Assembly: GCF_003096715.1 (NCBI RefSeq)
Contig: NZ_QEOL01000017.1
Span: 1-64,000 of the forward strand
Source of the DNA: Paraburkholderia silvatlantica
GTDB taxonomy: Bacteria; Pseudomonadota; Gammaproteobacteria; Burkholderiales; Burkholderiaceae
Direction of reading: 5' to 3'
DNA: 64,000 nt
Shown here one piece after another: positions 26,165 to 35,535 of this stretch (positions are counted from its first letter, which is position 1; every line of letters begins with the position of its first letter). The notes beneath the pieces were generated by a model. That model was not told the DNA's origin. It ran no database searches and saw only the letters and a list, made by a program, of their open reading frames with translations. The position numbers and the translations under genes are program-made.

Positions 26165-29062
26165 TTAGCTGCGCGCGAGCGTGGAGAGCACCGCTACGGG
26201 CATGGCGCCGAGGACCTCGCGCAGCGCGAGCGTGCCGCCTTCGCGCACCGTGTGCGTGGCGTCGCTGAGCCAGTCGTGCAGCGTGGCTTGCGCGCATCCT
26301 TTGGGCAATTCGACCGTGGTCTCTTCCCAGCGTTCGGGCGCGACGAGCGGCGTGTCGCCATCCAGCAAACCCGCCGCGAGGCGGGTGCCGATCACGACGG
26401 CCCACGCATTGCCGTGATGGCGCGCGAACGCGATCACATGGGAGGCCTGCGCGCCGCTCACCGTGAGCGGCAGATACTCGCCTTCGCGCAGCAGTTCGGG
26501 CGCGCGCGCTCGCAGCGCGAGCAGGCGGTGCACCGTGGCCAGTTTCACGTGTGCGTTGCGCCAGTCCTTCAGTTTCGCGGCGGGCGCCTGATCGTCGAGC
26601 GCGGCCGCGCGGGCGGCGTAATCGACCGGCCGCCGGTTATCCGGATCGACGAGGCTGAAATCCCATAGTTCGGTACCCTGATAAAGATCGGGCACGCCCG
26701 GCGAAGTGAGCCGCAGCACCGTTTGCAGCAGCGTATTGAGCGCGCCCGCAGGTGCCACACGCGCGACGAATTCGGCCAGCGCCTGCAAAAAGCCGTCTCG
26801 CCGCTGCGGCGCGAGGATATCGAAGAGAAATGCCTGGCATTCCGATTCATAGGTCTCGTCGGACGAGAGCCAGGTCGTGCGCAGCTTTGCTTCGCGCAAC
26901 GCCTTGAGCAGCCACGTCGAGACGCGCTCCGCGAGCGCATGCACGCCCGCCTCGTCGCCCGGGTCGAGTTCGGGCGGCCAGCAGCCCACCAGCGTTTGAT
27001 ACAGCATCGCCTCGGCAGTGGGTCCCGGCGACCAGGCCGCGCCGGCCGTCCCGTCGTTGCGGCGATGCGTCTGGTTCAGCGTCGACCACGCGCGCAGCGT
27101 GGCGCTCCAGTCGGGCGCAATTTCGCTCAGTACGGCGAGCCGCGCGCGCACGTCCTCGCCGCGCTTGTGGTCGTGCGTGGCCGTGGCGAGCAGCCCATAA
27201 GGGCGGCGCTGGCGCAGCCGGTTCGACGCATGAAAGTCGTGGGGCGTGCGCGCGAAATCGTCGGGGTCCGCGCCCACTTCGTTACGCGAGAGCAGGCGTC
27301 CGTAGCGATAGAGCGCGGTGTCTTCCGTGGCCTTTGCCGCGAGCGGCGCGGTGAGCTGCGAGAACAGCGCGAGCGCCGTGCGCTGCGCAATGAGCGAATG
27401 GCTGAGCGGCGTATTCGCTGGGTTGCTGCCCGCACCCGCACCCGCACCCGCATTCGCGCCGGCCGGCGCGGCGCGTGGCGTCCTGGCGCCGCCGCTGTTG
27501 CTGCTGTTGCCGCCGGCGCTACCGGGATTGTTGGCGGCCGGGTCGGGAGCGCGGCCGCCCAGCCAGCCGTCGACCAGATCGAGCGCCGCGAGGCTCGCGC
27601 GCGGCAGCGCTTGTCGCGCGGCTTCGAGCGCCACGCCGAAATAGCGGTTGTCGAGCGCGCCGCGCAAGCCGTTCACCGGATAGATCCGATAAATCGGGAA
27701 GTACATGGCCAGATGCGCGGCCACGCGATGCACCGACGCATAGGTGGTGTCGCGCGTAGCCGGGAGTTCGCGCGCGATGCGGTGCAGCGCGCGCGTCACA
27801 TGGTCGAGTTCCGCGGGCAGATAGGCGGCCAGCATCTCGCGGCGCGCGTCGAGCGCGTAGGCAGCGAACGGCCGGTCGTCGCCGGCAATGGCGGCCCACG
27901 CTTCGGCGAGCGGCGCGGCGCCCGCGGGATCGTGCAGCAAGGCGCCCACGTCGTTCATGAAGTCGTAGCCGGTCGTGCCTTGCACGGGCCAGTCGTCGCG
28001 CAGCGTTTCGCCTTGCGCGAGGATCTTCTCGACCACGATGAAGGGCGGCGTGGCGCGCAGCGCAGCGAGCCGCTGCCGCAGGCGTTCGCAGTACTCGCGC
28101 GGGTCCGCGAGCCCGTCGATATGGTCGATGCGCAGGCCGTCGATCACGCCGTCGGCATAGAGGCGAAACACGAGCTTGTGCACGGCCTCGAACACGTCGT
28201 GGCGTTCCACGCGCACGCCGGCGAGCGCGGTGATGTCGAAGAAGCGCCGCCAGTTGATCTCGTCGGTGGCGGTGCGCCACCACGCGAGCCGGAAGTGCTG
28301 GCGTTCCAGCAGGCGGTGCAGCCGCTCGCGCGGCACCGGGTCGCCGCTTGCATAGGATTCCAGAACGAAGTCGATGGGGTCCGTGCCGGCCCGCTCGACG
28401 AACGCGCGCAGCGCGTCGCGCCCGGCGGCGGCGCGCGCCTGATCGTCGGGCTGGGTCGTGAGGCCCTGGAACGGCCCGGCGAGCGTGTTGAGATCGGCGC
28501 GGTTCGCGGATTGCAGCAGCGCCGCGTAATCGGTCGGGCAGATCGGGCACACGTGCGGCCCGTACTGCACGTAAAAGCGCGCGGCGGCCGGGTCGAACTT
28601 CAGCTCGATGCGGCCTGCCGCGAGTTCTTCGCCGTACTGCGCGCCGAGAAACGGCATCAGCACCTTGCCGCGCAGGGCGGGGTCGGGCGAGTGCCAGTCC
28701 ACGTCGAAGTGGCGCGCGTACGCGCTGTGACGTCCCCATTCGAGGATGTCCAGCCACCAGGCGTTGTGACCGCCGCCCACGCCCATGTGATTCGGCACGA
28801 AGTCGGCGATGATGCCCATGCCGCGCTCGTGCACCTTCGCGGCGAAGCGGCGCAGCGCGCCTTCGCCGCCCAGTTCCGCGCTCACCGTGCCATAGTCGAC
28901 GGTGTCGTAGCCATGCATCGAGCCGGGCTGCGCGGTCGTGACGGGGGAAAGGTAGAGATGGCTCACGCCGAGCGCGGCGAAGTAGTCGAGCTGCGCGAGC
29001 GCGTCGGCAAACGTGAAGCCGTGGTGGAGCTGCAGGCGCAGCGTCGCGCGAGGGTGTGTCAT
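26165..29062 (-). CDS. treY: Malto-oligosyltrehalose synthase
   Basis: A 965-residue GH13 enzyme that converts the reducing-end maltose of alpha-glucan chains into a terminal trehalose unit by intramolecular transglucosylation. The N-terminal motif is TLRLQLHHGFTFADALAQLDYFAALGVSHLYLSPV, followed by GIIADFVPNHMGVGG. The nucleophile is Asp313 (DGLRIDHIDGLADP) and the acid/base Glu lies in PPFIVVEKILAQGE. An unusual low-complexity insertion of about 50 Ala/Gly/Asn/Ser-rich residues lies at ~505-555. It is encoded partly by four in-frame CCCGCA hexamers. The start codon overlaps the malQ stop (ATGA). Last gene of the operon, partner of TreZ. Confidence 0.96.
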   Translation of the reverse strand: MTHPRATLRLQLHHGFTFADALAQLDYFAALGVSHLYLSPVTTAQPGSMHGYDTVDYGTVSAELGGEGALRRFAAKVHERGMGIIADFVPNHMGVGGGHNAWWLDILEWGRHSAYARHFDVDWHSPDPALRGKVLMPFLGAQYGEELAAGRIELKFDPAAARFYVQYGPHVCPICPTDYAALLQSANRADLNTLAGPFQGLTTQPDDQARAAAGRDALRAFVERAGTDPIDFVLESYASGDPVPRERLHRLLERQHFRLAWWRTATDEINWRRFFDITALAGVRVERHDVFEAVHKLVFRLYADGVIDGLRIDHIDGLADPREYCERLRQRLAALRATPPFIVVEKILAQGETLRDDWPVQGTTGYDFMNDVGALLHDPAGAAPLAEAWAAIAGDDRPFAAYALDARREMLAAYLPAELDHVTRALHRIARELPATRDTTYASVHRVAAHLAMYFPIYRIYPVNGLRGALDNRYFGVALEAARQALPRASLAALDLVDGWLGGRAPDPAANNPGSAGGNSSNSGGARTPRAAPAGANAGAGAGAGSNPANTPLSHSLIAQRTALALFSQLTAPLAAKATEDTALYRYGRLLSRNEVGADPDDFARTPHDFHASNRLRQRRPYGLLATATHDHKRGEDVRARLAVLSEIAPDWSATLRAWSTLNQTHRRNDGTAGAAWSPGPTAEAMLYQTLVGCWPPELDPGDEAGVHALAERVSTWLLKALREAKLRTTWLSSDETYESECQAFLFDILAPQRRDGFLQALAEFVARVAPAGALNTLLQTVLRLTSPGVPDLYQGTELWDFSLVDPDNRRPVDYAARAAALDDQAPAAKLKDWRNAHVKLATVHRLLALRARAPELLREGEYLPLTVSGAQASHVIAFARHHGNAWAVVIGTRLAAGLLDGDTPLVAPERWEETTVELPKGCAQATLHDWLSDATHTVREGGTLALREVLGAMPVAVLSTLARS
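27429..27452 (+). repeat. Hexanucleotide repeat CCCGCA x4 inside treY
   Basis: Four perfect tandem CCCGCA units lie in the low-complexity insertion of treY (minus-strand Gly-Ala repeats). Copy-number change would add or remove two residues without shifting the frame. Confidence 0.85.
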
Positions 29063-31302
29063 GGCGTCTGCTTCTTTTCGGGCGCACCTGGCGCCGGGCT
29101 GGCGGTTGAGTGGGCGTCGCGCGCGCCGCTATCGGCGCCCGGGCCGGACTGCGCGCGCGCGACGGCTTCGCGTGCGTGGACGACGGCTTCGACGCGCGCG
29201 GCGACGGCGGGATCGGCGAACAGCGTCTCGACGGGCAGCGGCAGGCGGCGGCGCCAGTTCGGATGCTCGTCGATCGAGCCGGGCAGATTCGGCTGGTCCG
29301 ACAACGCGAGCAGGTCTTCGAGCGGGCAGGTGACGAGCGGGCTGCGCGTTGCCGCGACATAGGCGAGCGCGGCGTTCACGGGCGGATCGCCGGCGGGCGG
29401 CGGATCGGTGTCGCGCGGCGCGAGCCCGCTGTGCTGCAGCGCATGCCAGAGCGCGACGCGATCTGTCGCGCGCCGCGCGTGGTCGAGCGCGACGGGGTCG
29501 CGCCCGTCGGCGCGCGGGAGCGTCTGGCCGATGCGGCTGCGCCAGTCGATGTCCGCGCCGCGCCACCAGCCCGCGACGGTCGGCAGATCATGCGTGGTGG
29601 TCGTCGCGACGCCATGCGGGTCCCAGCGCGCAGGCGCGAGAAAGCCCTTGCCGTCGTGCTCGAACCACAGCACGCGAATGCCATACAGGCCGTGCGCGGC
29701 GAGCCGCTCGCGCAGCCCCGGCGGCACGGTGCCGAGGTCTTCGCCAATCACGATTGCGCGATGCCGCCACGATTCGAGCGCAATGAGCCGGACGAGATCG
29801 TCGAACGGGTAGCGCAGATACGCGCCATGGCGCGCGCTTTCGCCTTCGGGCACGAGCCAGAGCCGGCGCAGCCCGAGAATGTGGTCGATGCGCACGCCGC
29901 CCGCGTGGGCAAAGGCGGCGCGCAGCATGTCGATGAACGCGCGAAAGCCGTTGTTGTGCATGGCGCGCGGCGAGAACGTCGTGAGCCCCCAGCTTTGCCC
30001 GGCCTGGTTGAAGATGTCGGGCGGCGCGCCGACCGAAACGCGCTGCAGCATGTCCTGCGGCAGCGACCACGCGTGCGAGCCGGCGCCGTCGCAGCCCACG
30101 GCGAGATCGGCGACGAGGCCGATCGCCATGCCGGCCTCGCGCGCGCTGCGCTGCGCGCCCGAGAGCCCTTGCGCCGCGAGCCATTGCAGGAAGCAGTGAA
30201 AGTCGACTTCGCGCCGGCGCTCCTGCGCAAACGTCGCCACGTCGGCGCTGCGCGGGTCGCGCAGCGGCTCGGGCCAGTCGCGCCAGTGGCGCGCGCCGCC
30301 GGGGCCCTGCAGCATGGCTTCCTGCAGCGCCTCGAAACGCGCGTGGTCCTCGAGCGCCTCGCCGCCCTGTGCGCAGAACGCGGCGAAGGCGGCGGCACGC
30401 GGCGAGCCGCTTGCGCGCTCTTCGGCGTCGAAGCGCTCGAACAGCGCGCGCAGCACCTTCAGCTTGAGCGGCAACGCACGCTGCCAGTCCACGAGCGGCG
30501 CGGCTTCGAGTTCGCGCCAGGCGTCGAGCGCATTCGCGGCCACGCTCGCGTCGTGCGCGGCCTTGGCGCCGAATTCCGCGGCGGGATCGATATGCGCGAC
30601 GTTGACCCACAGGCGCGACGAGGGCGAATAAGGGCTGAAGTGGCCCGGCTCGGCGCTGAACATCGCATGGGTCGGGCTTACCGCGAGCGCCTGCGCGCCG
30701 CGCCGTGCGCTTTCGCTCGCCAGCGTGGCGAGCGCGGTGTAGTCGCCGATGCCGCCGTCGCCGTTGCGTCGGAGTCCATACAATTGCGCGGCGAGGCCCC
30801 ATAGCGGCGGCACCGCGCCACTGTCGCCGTGACGTGCGCGCCAGGCGTCGGCGACGGTATGGCAGTGCGGCGGCGCGACCGCGATCGTCAAGCGATGGTC
30901 GTTGACGGTGAGCGTGTGGTAGCCCGGCTCCGCAAGCGGCGCGAGCAACGCGCTCTCGCCGCGCGGCGAGGTGAAGCGGCCCTCGATATGCTCGCCGCTT
31001 TCGAGGTCGATACGATAGTGGCTGCCCGCGCGTACGGCCGAAGGCGGCAGCTCGATCGCGTTGTCGTATTCGGCGGTGATGAGCGGCGGCAGTCGCCGCG
31101 TCGACTGTTCGGCGTTGAGCGCGGAGGCGCTCTGGCGGATTTGCGTGGCATTGGCGCAAGGCAGGCCCGCGCATTCCAGCAGGGCGGCGAGCGTGCTGTC
31201 GGGCACGCGCTGCACGGCGCCGTGCGCGTCGGTCCATTCGACCTCGAAGCCCGCGCGGGCGGCCAGGGTCGCGAGCGTTTCGCTGCGGCGCGCCGTGCTC
31301 AT
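29059..31302 (-). CDS. malQ: 4-alpha-glucanotransferase (amylomaltase)
   Basis: A 747-residue GH77 enzyme that transfers glucan segments between maltodextrins. The ~200-residue N-terminal region is typical of the long bacterial MalQ type. The core includes PPLWGLAAQLYGLRRNGDGGIGDYTAL, AVSPTHAMFSAEPGHFSPYSPSSR, GLVADLAVGCDGAGSHAW, the nucleophile Asp473 (GVRIDHILGLRRLWLVPEG), the acid/base IVIGEDLGTVP and TTTTHDLPTVAGWW. The start at 31302 gives a 4-base overlap with the treZ stop. A 1,141-residue reading frame continuing upstream runs antisense-like through treZ and is not real. Confidence 0.95.
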   Translation of the reverse strand: MSTARRSETLATLAARAGFEVEWTDAHGAVQRVPDSTLAALLECAGLPCANATQIRQSASALNAEQSTRRLPPLITAEYDNAIELPPSAVRAGSHYRIDLESGEHIEGRFTSPRGESALLAPLAEPGYHTLTVNDHRLTIAVAPPHCHTVADAWRARHGDSGAVPPLWGLAAQLYGLRRNGDGGIGDYTALATLASESARRGAQALAVSPTHAMFSAEPGHFSPYSPSSRLWVNVAHIDPAAEFGAKAAHDASVAANALDAWRELEAAPLVDWQRALPLKLKVLRALFERFDAEERASGSPRAAAFAAFCAQGGEALEDHARFEALQEAMLQGPGGARHWRDWPEPLRDPRSADVATFAQERRREVDFHCFLQWLAAQGLSGAQRSAREAGMAIGLVADLAVGCDGAGSHAWSLPQDMLQRVSVGAPPDIFNQAGQSWGLTTFSPRAMHNNGFRAFIDMLRAAFAHAGGVRIDHILGLRRLWLVPEGESARHGAYLRYPFDDLVRLIALESWRHRAIVIGEDLGTVPPGLRERLAAHGLYGIRVLWFEHDGKGFLAPARWDPHGVATTTTHDLPTVAGWWRGADIDWRSRIGQTLPRADGRDPVALDHARRATDRVALWHALQHSGLAPRDTDPPPAGDPPVNAALAYVAATRSPLVTCPLEDLLALSDQPNLPGSIDEHPNWRRRLPLPVETLFADPAVAARVEAVVHAREAVARAQSGPGADSGARDAHSTASPAPGAPEKKQTP

Positions 31303-33200
31303 GCGTTGGGCTCCTCGCGGTGCACGACGCGCGCGTCGTGCTGGCTCGAATACTCGGGCACGTTGCCGGTGAGCCATGCAATGCACGCGCTCTCGGGCAG
31401 CACGCCATGGTCGGCATGGTCGCGCGCACGCGGCGGCGTTTCGAAGATCACCATGCCCTCGGGCCGCGGACTGAGCGGCACCCCGTCGCTGCCCAGGTTC
31501 AGCGCGATCGTGAGCGTCTCGCCATCGTCGAGGCGCCAGCGCGCGACGAGCGCGGCGAGGCCGTTCGCGGCGTCGTCGGCGAGCACGGTCGCGCCGAGCG
31601 CGCGCGCGTGGCGCAGGCGCGGCATGAGCAGATGCGCACGCACGCAGAGCGCCGATTGGTAGAAATGCATCCATTCGAGCCGTTCGCCGTCGAGCGGCGC
31701 GTCGGCCGGCGGCGACGAATTCACGAAGGTCTGCAGATCGTTCGGATCGGGAATGCGTGCGCGGCTCGCTTCGTCGTTGAACGCACTGAATGCCTTGAAT
31801 TCGCGGCGGCGGCCTTCGCGTACCGCATCGGCGAGTTGACCGGTGAAGGCAGTGAAGAACTGGAACGGCTGCGTCGAGCCGTATTCCTCCTCCATGAAGA
31901 GCAGCGGAATTTGCGGCGAAAGCAGCAGCATCGCCGTGGCGGCGCGCAGGGCGTCGTCGTCGGCCAGCGTGCGCAGCCGGTCGCCCAGCGCGCGGTTGCC
32001 GATCTGGTCGTGGTTCTGCAGGAACATCACGAACGCGGTGGGCGGCAGATGCGCGCTCGGTTCGCCGCGCGGCTTGCCCGCATGCACGGGCGACGGGTCG
32101 CCCTGGTACACGAAGCCTTCGCCGAGCACGCGCGCGAGTTTGCCGATGGGGGAATCCTTGAACGCGCGATAGTAGCCTTCCGATTCGCCGGTCAGCAGCA
32201 CGTGAAAGCAATGATGCGCGTCGTCGTTCCACTGCGCACTGAAGTGCGATTCGAGCAGCCTGGCTTCGTTGTGCTCGTTTTCGAGCACGAGGTGCACGTG
32301 CCGGCCGGGCTCGACACGCGCCTTCACGTGGTCGGCCAGCTCGCGCAGCCAGCCGGTGTTGCCGATCGCGTGCGCAGCGTCGATGCGCAGCCCGTCGAAG
32401 CGATATTCCGTGAGCCAGTAGAGCGCGTTGTCGCAGTAGAAGTCGCGCACTTCGAAGCGGTCGAAGTCGAGTGCTTCGCCCCACGGCGTCTTCACGTCCT
32501 GGCGGAAGAACGGCTTGGCGTAGAGGCCAAGCCAGTTCCCGTCGGGGCCGAAGTGGTTGTACACGACGTCGATGAACATCTGCAGCCCCAGCCCATGTGC
32601 CGTATCGACGAGCGTTTTCAGTTCGTCAGGACTGCCATAGGCCGCGTGCGGCGCGTAAGGCAGCACGACGTCGTAGCCCCAGCCGCGCTCTCCCGGATAG
32701 TCGTTGAGCGGCATGAGTTCGACGGCCGTCACGCCAAGCGCCGCGAGCGCGGGCAGACGTTTCATTACACCCTGGTATCCGCCCAGCGCGCCCACGTGCA
32801 GCTCGTAGATCACCGACTCTTCCCAGGGGCGCCCTTGCCAGTGCGTATGCTGCCAGGCGTACGCGCGCGGGTCGAGCACTTCGCTCGGCCCGTGCACGCC
32901 CTGAGGCTGGAAGCGCGATGCGGGGTCGGGTACACGTTGCTGGCCGTCGATGCAGTAGCGGTACAGCGTGCCCGGCCCGCACGGCGCCTGTGCCTCGAAC
33001 CAGCCGTTGCCGCTCGGCGTCATGTCGAGCGGCGGCGCGTCTCTCACGTTCTCGAACACGACCTGCGCCGATTGACACGACGGCGCCCAGAAGCGAAAGC
33101 GCGTATGCGGCTGTGCGTGCGCCGCGCCGATCAGTTGCGCGCCGAACGGCAGGCAATGCATGTACCGGCGGGTGTGCGGATCGTGCGAAAGCGGGGACAT
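31299..33200 (-). CDS. treZ: Malto-oligosyltrehalose trehalohydrolase
   Basis: A 633-residue GH13 enzyme that releases trehalose from the maltooligosyltrehalose made by TreY. An N-terminal carbohydrate-binding beta domain (HTRFRFWAPSCQSAQVVFE…) precedes the barrel. Catalytic residues are Asp274 (YRFDGLRIDAAHAIG), Glu307 (HLVLENEHNEARLL) and the Asp of FLQNHDQIGNRALGDRL. The start at 33200 is preceded by AGGA at good spacing. The ORF continues 53 codons upstream with Arg/Pro-rich composition and no homology. It overlaps malQ by 4 bases and lies 37 bases after glgX. Confidence 0.95.
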   Translation of the reverse strand: MSPLSHDPHTRRYMHCLPFGAQLIGAAHAQPHTRFRFWAPSCQSAQVVFENVRDAPPLDMTPSGNGWFEAQAPCGPGTLYRYCIDGQQRVPDPASRFQPQGVHGPSEVLDPRAYAWQHTHWQGRPWEESVIYELHVGALGGYQGVMKRLPALAALGVTAVELMPLNDYPGERGWGYDVVLPYAPHAAYGSPDELKTLVDTAHGLGLQMFIDVVYNHFGPDGNWLGLYAKPFFRQDVKTPWGEALDFDRFEVRDFYCDNALYWLTEYRFDGLRIDAAHAIGNTGWLRELADHVKARVEPGRHVHLVLENEHNEARLLESHFSAQWNDDAHHCFHVLLTGESEGYYRAFKDSPIGKLARVLGEGFVYQGDPSPVHAGKPRGEPSAHLPPTAFVMFLQNHDQIGNRALGDRLRTLADDDALRAATAMLLLSPQIPLLFMEEEYGSTQPFQFFTAFTGQLADAVREGRRREFKAFSAFNDEASRARIPDPNDLQTFVNSSPPADAPLDGERLEWMHFYQSALCVRAHLLMPRLRHARALGATVLADDAANGLAALVARWRLDDGETLTIALNLGSDGVPLSPRPEGMVIFETPPRARDHADHGVLPESACIAWLTGNVPEYSSQHDARVVHREEPNA

Positions 33201-33237
33201 GGTGGATTCCTGTTTGCTTCCTCGTTGCGTCCTTGAC

Positions 33238-35457
33238 TCATCCAGCGGCGGCTTCGTCCGGGCCCGCGGGGGCGTCCGTCCTGGACGCGCCGGGCGTGCG
33301 GCGCGGGTCCGGCGTGGGTGCGTCGCCGCGCGTGCCCGCTGGCCGGTGCGTGTCGGCACGCGCCGGACGGGCGCGGAGCACGGCGAGCGCGCGTGCAGCC
33401 AGCTCGTACGTCGTGTCGGGCAGCGCGTAGGGCGCCGCGTCGGGCCGCGCGGTATCGAGCAGCACCTCCCATGCCATGCGCGGCGCCGGCGCGGCGAACG
33501 TCACCGCGCCCTGCGAGGCGTTCAGCATCATCAACAATACTTCCATTTGGCCTTGGAGTCCCGCTCCTGCGCGCCGCATGGTGAACGCGCTCGCCTCCGG
33601 GTCGTGCCAGGCCTCTGGCGAGAGCGGCTCGCCACGTTCGTCGAACCAGTCGATATCGTGCACGCCGGGCATCAATTCGCGCTCGCCGAACAGAAAGCGC
33701 GTTTCGCGCAGCAGCGGATGGTCGCGGCGCAGCGCGATCACGCGCGCGGCGAAACGCGTCATCGCCTTGCCTTGCGGCGTTTCGGCCAGCGCCCAGTCGA
33801 GCCACGACATATCGTTGTCCTGGCAGTACGCATTGTTGTTGCCGCGCTGCGTGCGGCAGGCCTCGTCGCCCGCGAGCAGCATGGGCGTGCCGAGCGCGAT
33901 CAGGAGCGTGGCCATCATCGAGCGGGCCACACGCGCGCGCGTGGCGAGGATGGCCGGGTCGTCGGTGGGGCCTTCCACGCCCCAGTTCGCGCTCCAGTTT
34001 TCGTTGTGGCCGTCGCGGTTCTCTTCGCCGTTCGCCTCGTTATGCTTGCGCTCGTACGAAACGAGGTCGGCGAGCGTGAAGCCGTCGTGCGAGGTGATGA
34101 AATTGATCGACGCCCAAGGCCGGCGCTTGCGCTTGTCGAACAGATCCGCGCTGCCGGTCAGGCGTGCCGCGAGGTCGGCGCGCTGGCCCGGTGCGCCGCG
34201 CCAGTAGCGCCGCACGCTGTCGCGAAAGCGATCGTTCCATTCAGAAAAGCCGGGCGGATGATTGCCAAGCTGATAGCCGCCCGGGCCCACGTCCCATGGC
34301 TCGGAAATCAGCTTGCATTGCGAAAGCACGGGGTCCTGGCGCAGCACGTCGAAGAACCCGCCGTTCGGGTCGAAGCCCGCGGGCTCGCGCCCGAGCGTCA
34401 CGCCAAGGTCGAAGCGGAAACCGTCGATGCCATATGACGTGACCCAGTGGCGCAGCGAATCGGCGACCATCTGCAGCACGCGCGGATGCGAGAGGTCGAG
34501 CGTGTTGCCGCAGCCCGTGTCGTTGATGAAGTGGCGCTCGTCGCCGGGCACGCAGCGGTAATAGCTGGCGTTGTCGAGGCCGCGCCACGAGACCGTGGGG
34601 CCCATTTCGCCCCCTTCGCAGGTATGGTTGTAGACCACGTCGAGAAAGACTTCGATACCTGCCGCATGAAGCTGCCGCACGGCAATGCGCATTTCGTCGG
34701 TGTCGTAGCCCACGAGGTAGCTCGGCTCTGGCGCGAAGAACGCGGCCGCATTGTAGCCCCAGTAGTTGCGCAGTCCTCGATCGATCAGAAAGCGCTCGGA
34801 GAGAAACGCGTGGACCGGCAGGATCTCGATGGCTGTGACGCCGAGCTTGTGCAGATGCTCGATGAAACGCGGCGCCGCAAACCCGGCGAAGGTGCCCCGC
34901 ATGTGCGTGCGCAGCTCGTGACGCTGCATCGAAAGCCCGCGCAGATGCGCCTCGTAGATGACGGTGTCGCCCCACGGCGTATTGGGGCGCCGGTCGCGCG
35001 ACCAGTCGAACTTGTCGTTCACGACCACGCATTTGGGCATGGCCGGCGCGGAGTCGCGCCGGTCGATCGAGAGATCCACGCGGTTCGAATGCACACGATA
35101 ACCGTACAGCGTGTCCGACCAGCGGAACTGGCCGATGAGCTGCTTCGCGTAGGGGTCCAGCAGCAGCTTGTGCGAATTGAAGCGGTGCCCCAGATGCGGC
35201 TGATAGGGCCCATGCGCGCGCAGGCCGTAGACAGTGCCGGGATGCGCGCCCGGCAGATAGCCGTGCCACACCTCATCGGTGCATTCGGGCAAGGTGTAGC
35301 GAATGCGCTCCTTGCGGCCGGTGGGGTCGAAGAGGCACAGCTCGATGCGCCAGGCGTGGGACGAGAACACGGCGAAGTTGGTGCCGAGGCCGTCCCACGT
35401 CGCCCCGAGCGGCCAGGGGGAGCCGGGCAGCAGGCGCTCAGGCGGACCGTTTGCCAT
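33238..35457 (-). CDS. glgX: Glycogen debranching enzyme (isoamylase type)
   Basis: A 739-residue GH13 enzyme that hydrolyses alpha-1,6 branches. The N-terminal beta domain begins PGSPWPLGATWDGLGTNFAVFSSHA. The barrel shows DVVYNHTCEG, nucleophile Asp350 (YGIDGFRFDLGVTLGRE), acid/base Glu386 (KLISEPWDVGPGGYQ) and FITSHDGFTLADLVSYERKHNEANGE. The last ~40 residues are Pro/Ala/Arg-rich and probably disordered. It is separated from glgB by 78 bases, the widest upstream gap inside the operon. It may shorten branches to give linear chains for TreY. Confidence 0.95.
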   Translation of the reverse strand: MANGPPERLLPGSPWPLGATWDGLGTNFAVFSSHAWRIELCLFDPTGRKERIRYTLPECTDEVWHGYLPGAHPGTVYGLRAHGPYQPHLGHRFNSHKLLLDPYAKQLIGQFRWSDTLYGYRVHSNRVDLSIDRRDSAPAMPKCVVVNDKFDWSRDRRPNTPWGDTVIYEAHLRGLSMQRHELRTHMRGTFAGFAAPRFIEHLHKLGVTAIEILPVHAFLSERFLIDRGLRNYWGYNAAAFFAPEPSYLVGYDTDEMRIAVRQLHAAGIEVFLDVVYNHTCEGGEMGPTVSWRGLDNASYYRCVPGDERHFINDTGCGNTLDLSHPRVLQMVADSLRHWVTSYGIDGFRFDLGVTLGREPAGFDPNGGFFDVLRQDPVLSQCKLISEPWDVGPGGYQLGNHPPGFSEWNDRFRDSVRRYWRGAPGQRADLAARLTGSADLFDKRKRRPWASINFITSHDGFTLADLVSYERKHNEANGEENRDGHNENWSANWGVEGPTDDPAILATRARVARSMMATLLIALGTPMLLAGDEACRTQRGNNNAYCQDNDMSWLDWALAETPQGKAMTRFAARVIALRRDHPLLRETRFLFGERELMPGVHDIDWFDERGEPLSPEAWHDPEASAFTMRRAGAGLQGQMEVLLMMLNASQGAVTFAAPAPRMAWEVLLDTARPDAAPYALPDTTYELAARALAVLRARPARADTHRPAGTRGDAPTPDPRRTPGASRTDAPAGPDEAAAG

Positions 35458-35535
35458 GACGATGCTCCATCTGTTGTTCTTCGTTTTGCATCGGGTTCCT
35501 GATCAAATCGCGCCGCTGCGCCGCGCCGTGTCTCG

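Noticed and set aside
26723..29362. 879-codon plus-strand ORF opposite treY and the end of malQ
   Set aside because: An antisense shadow of treY with Arg/Val/Gln-rich composition and no motif. Similar long shadows oppose treZ, glgX, glgB, treS and glgE.
31303..32484. 394-codon upstream extension of malQ
   Set aside because: It lies in another frame over treZ and is Arg/Ala-rich. MalQ homology starts at the ATG at 31302, which also gives an ATGA overlap.
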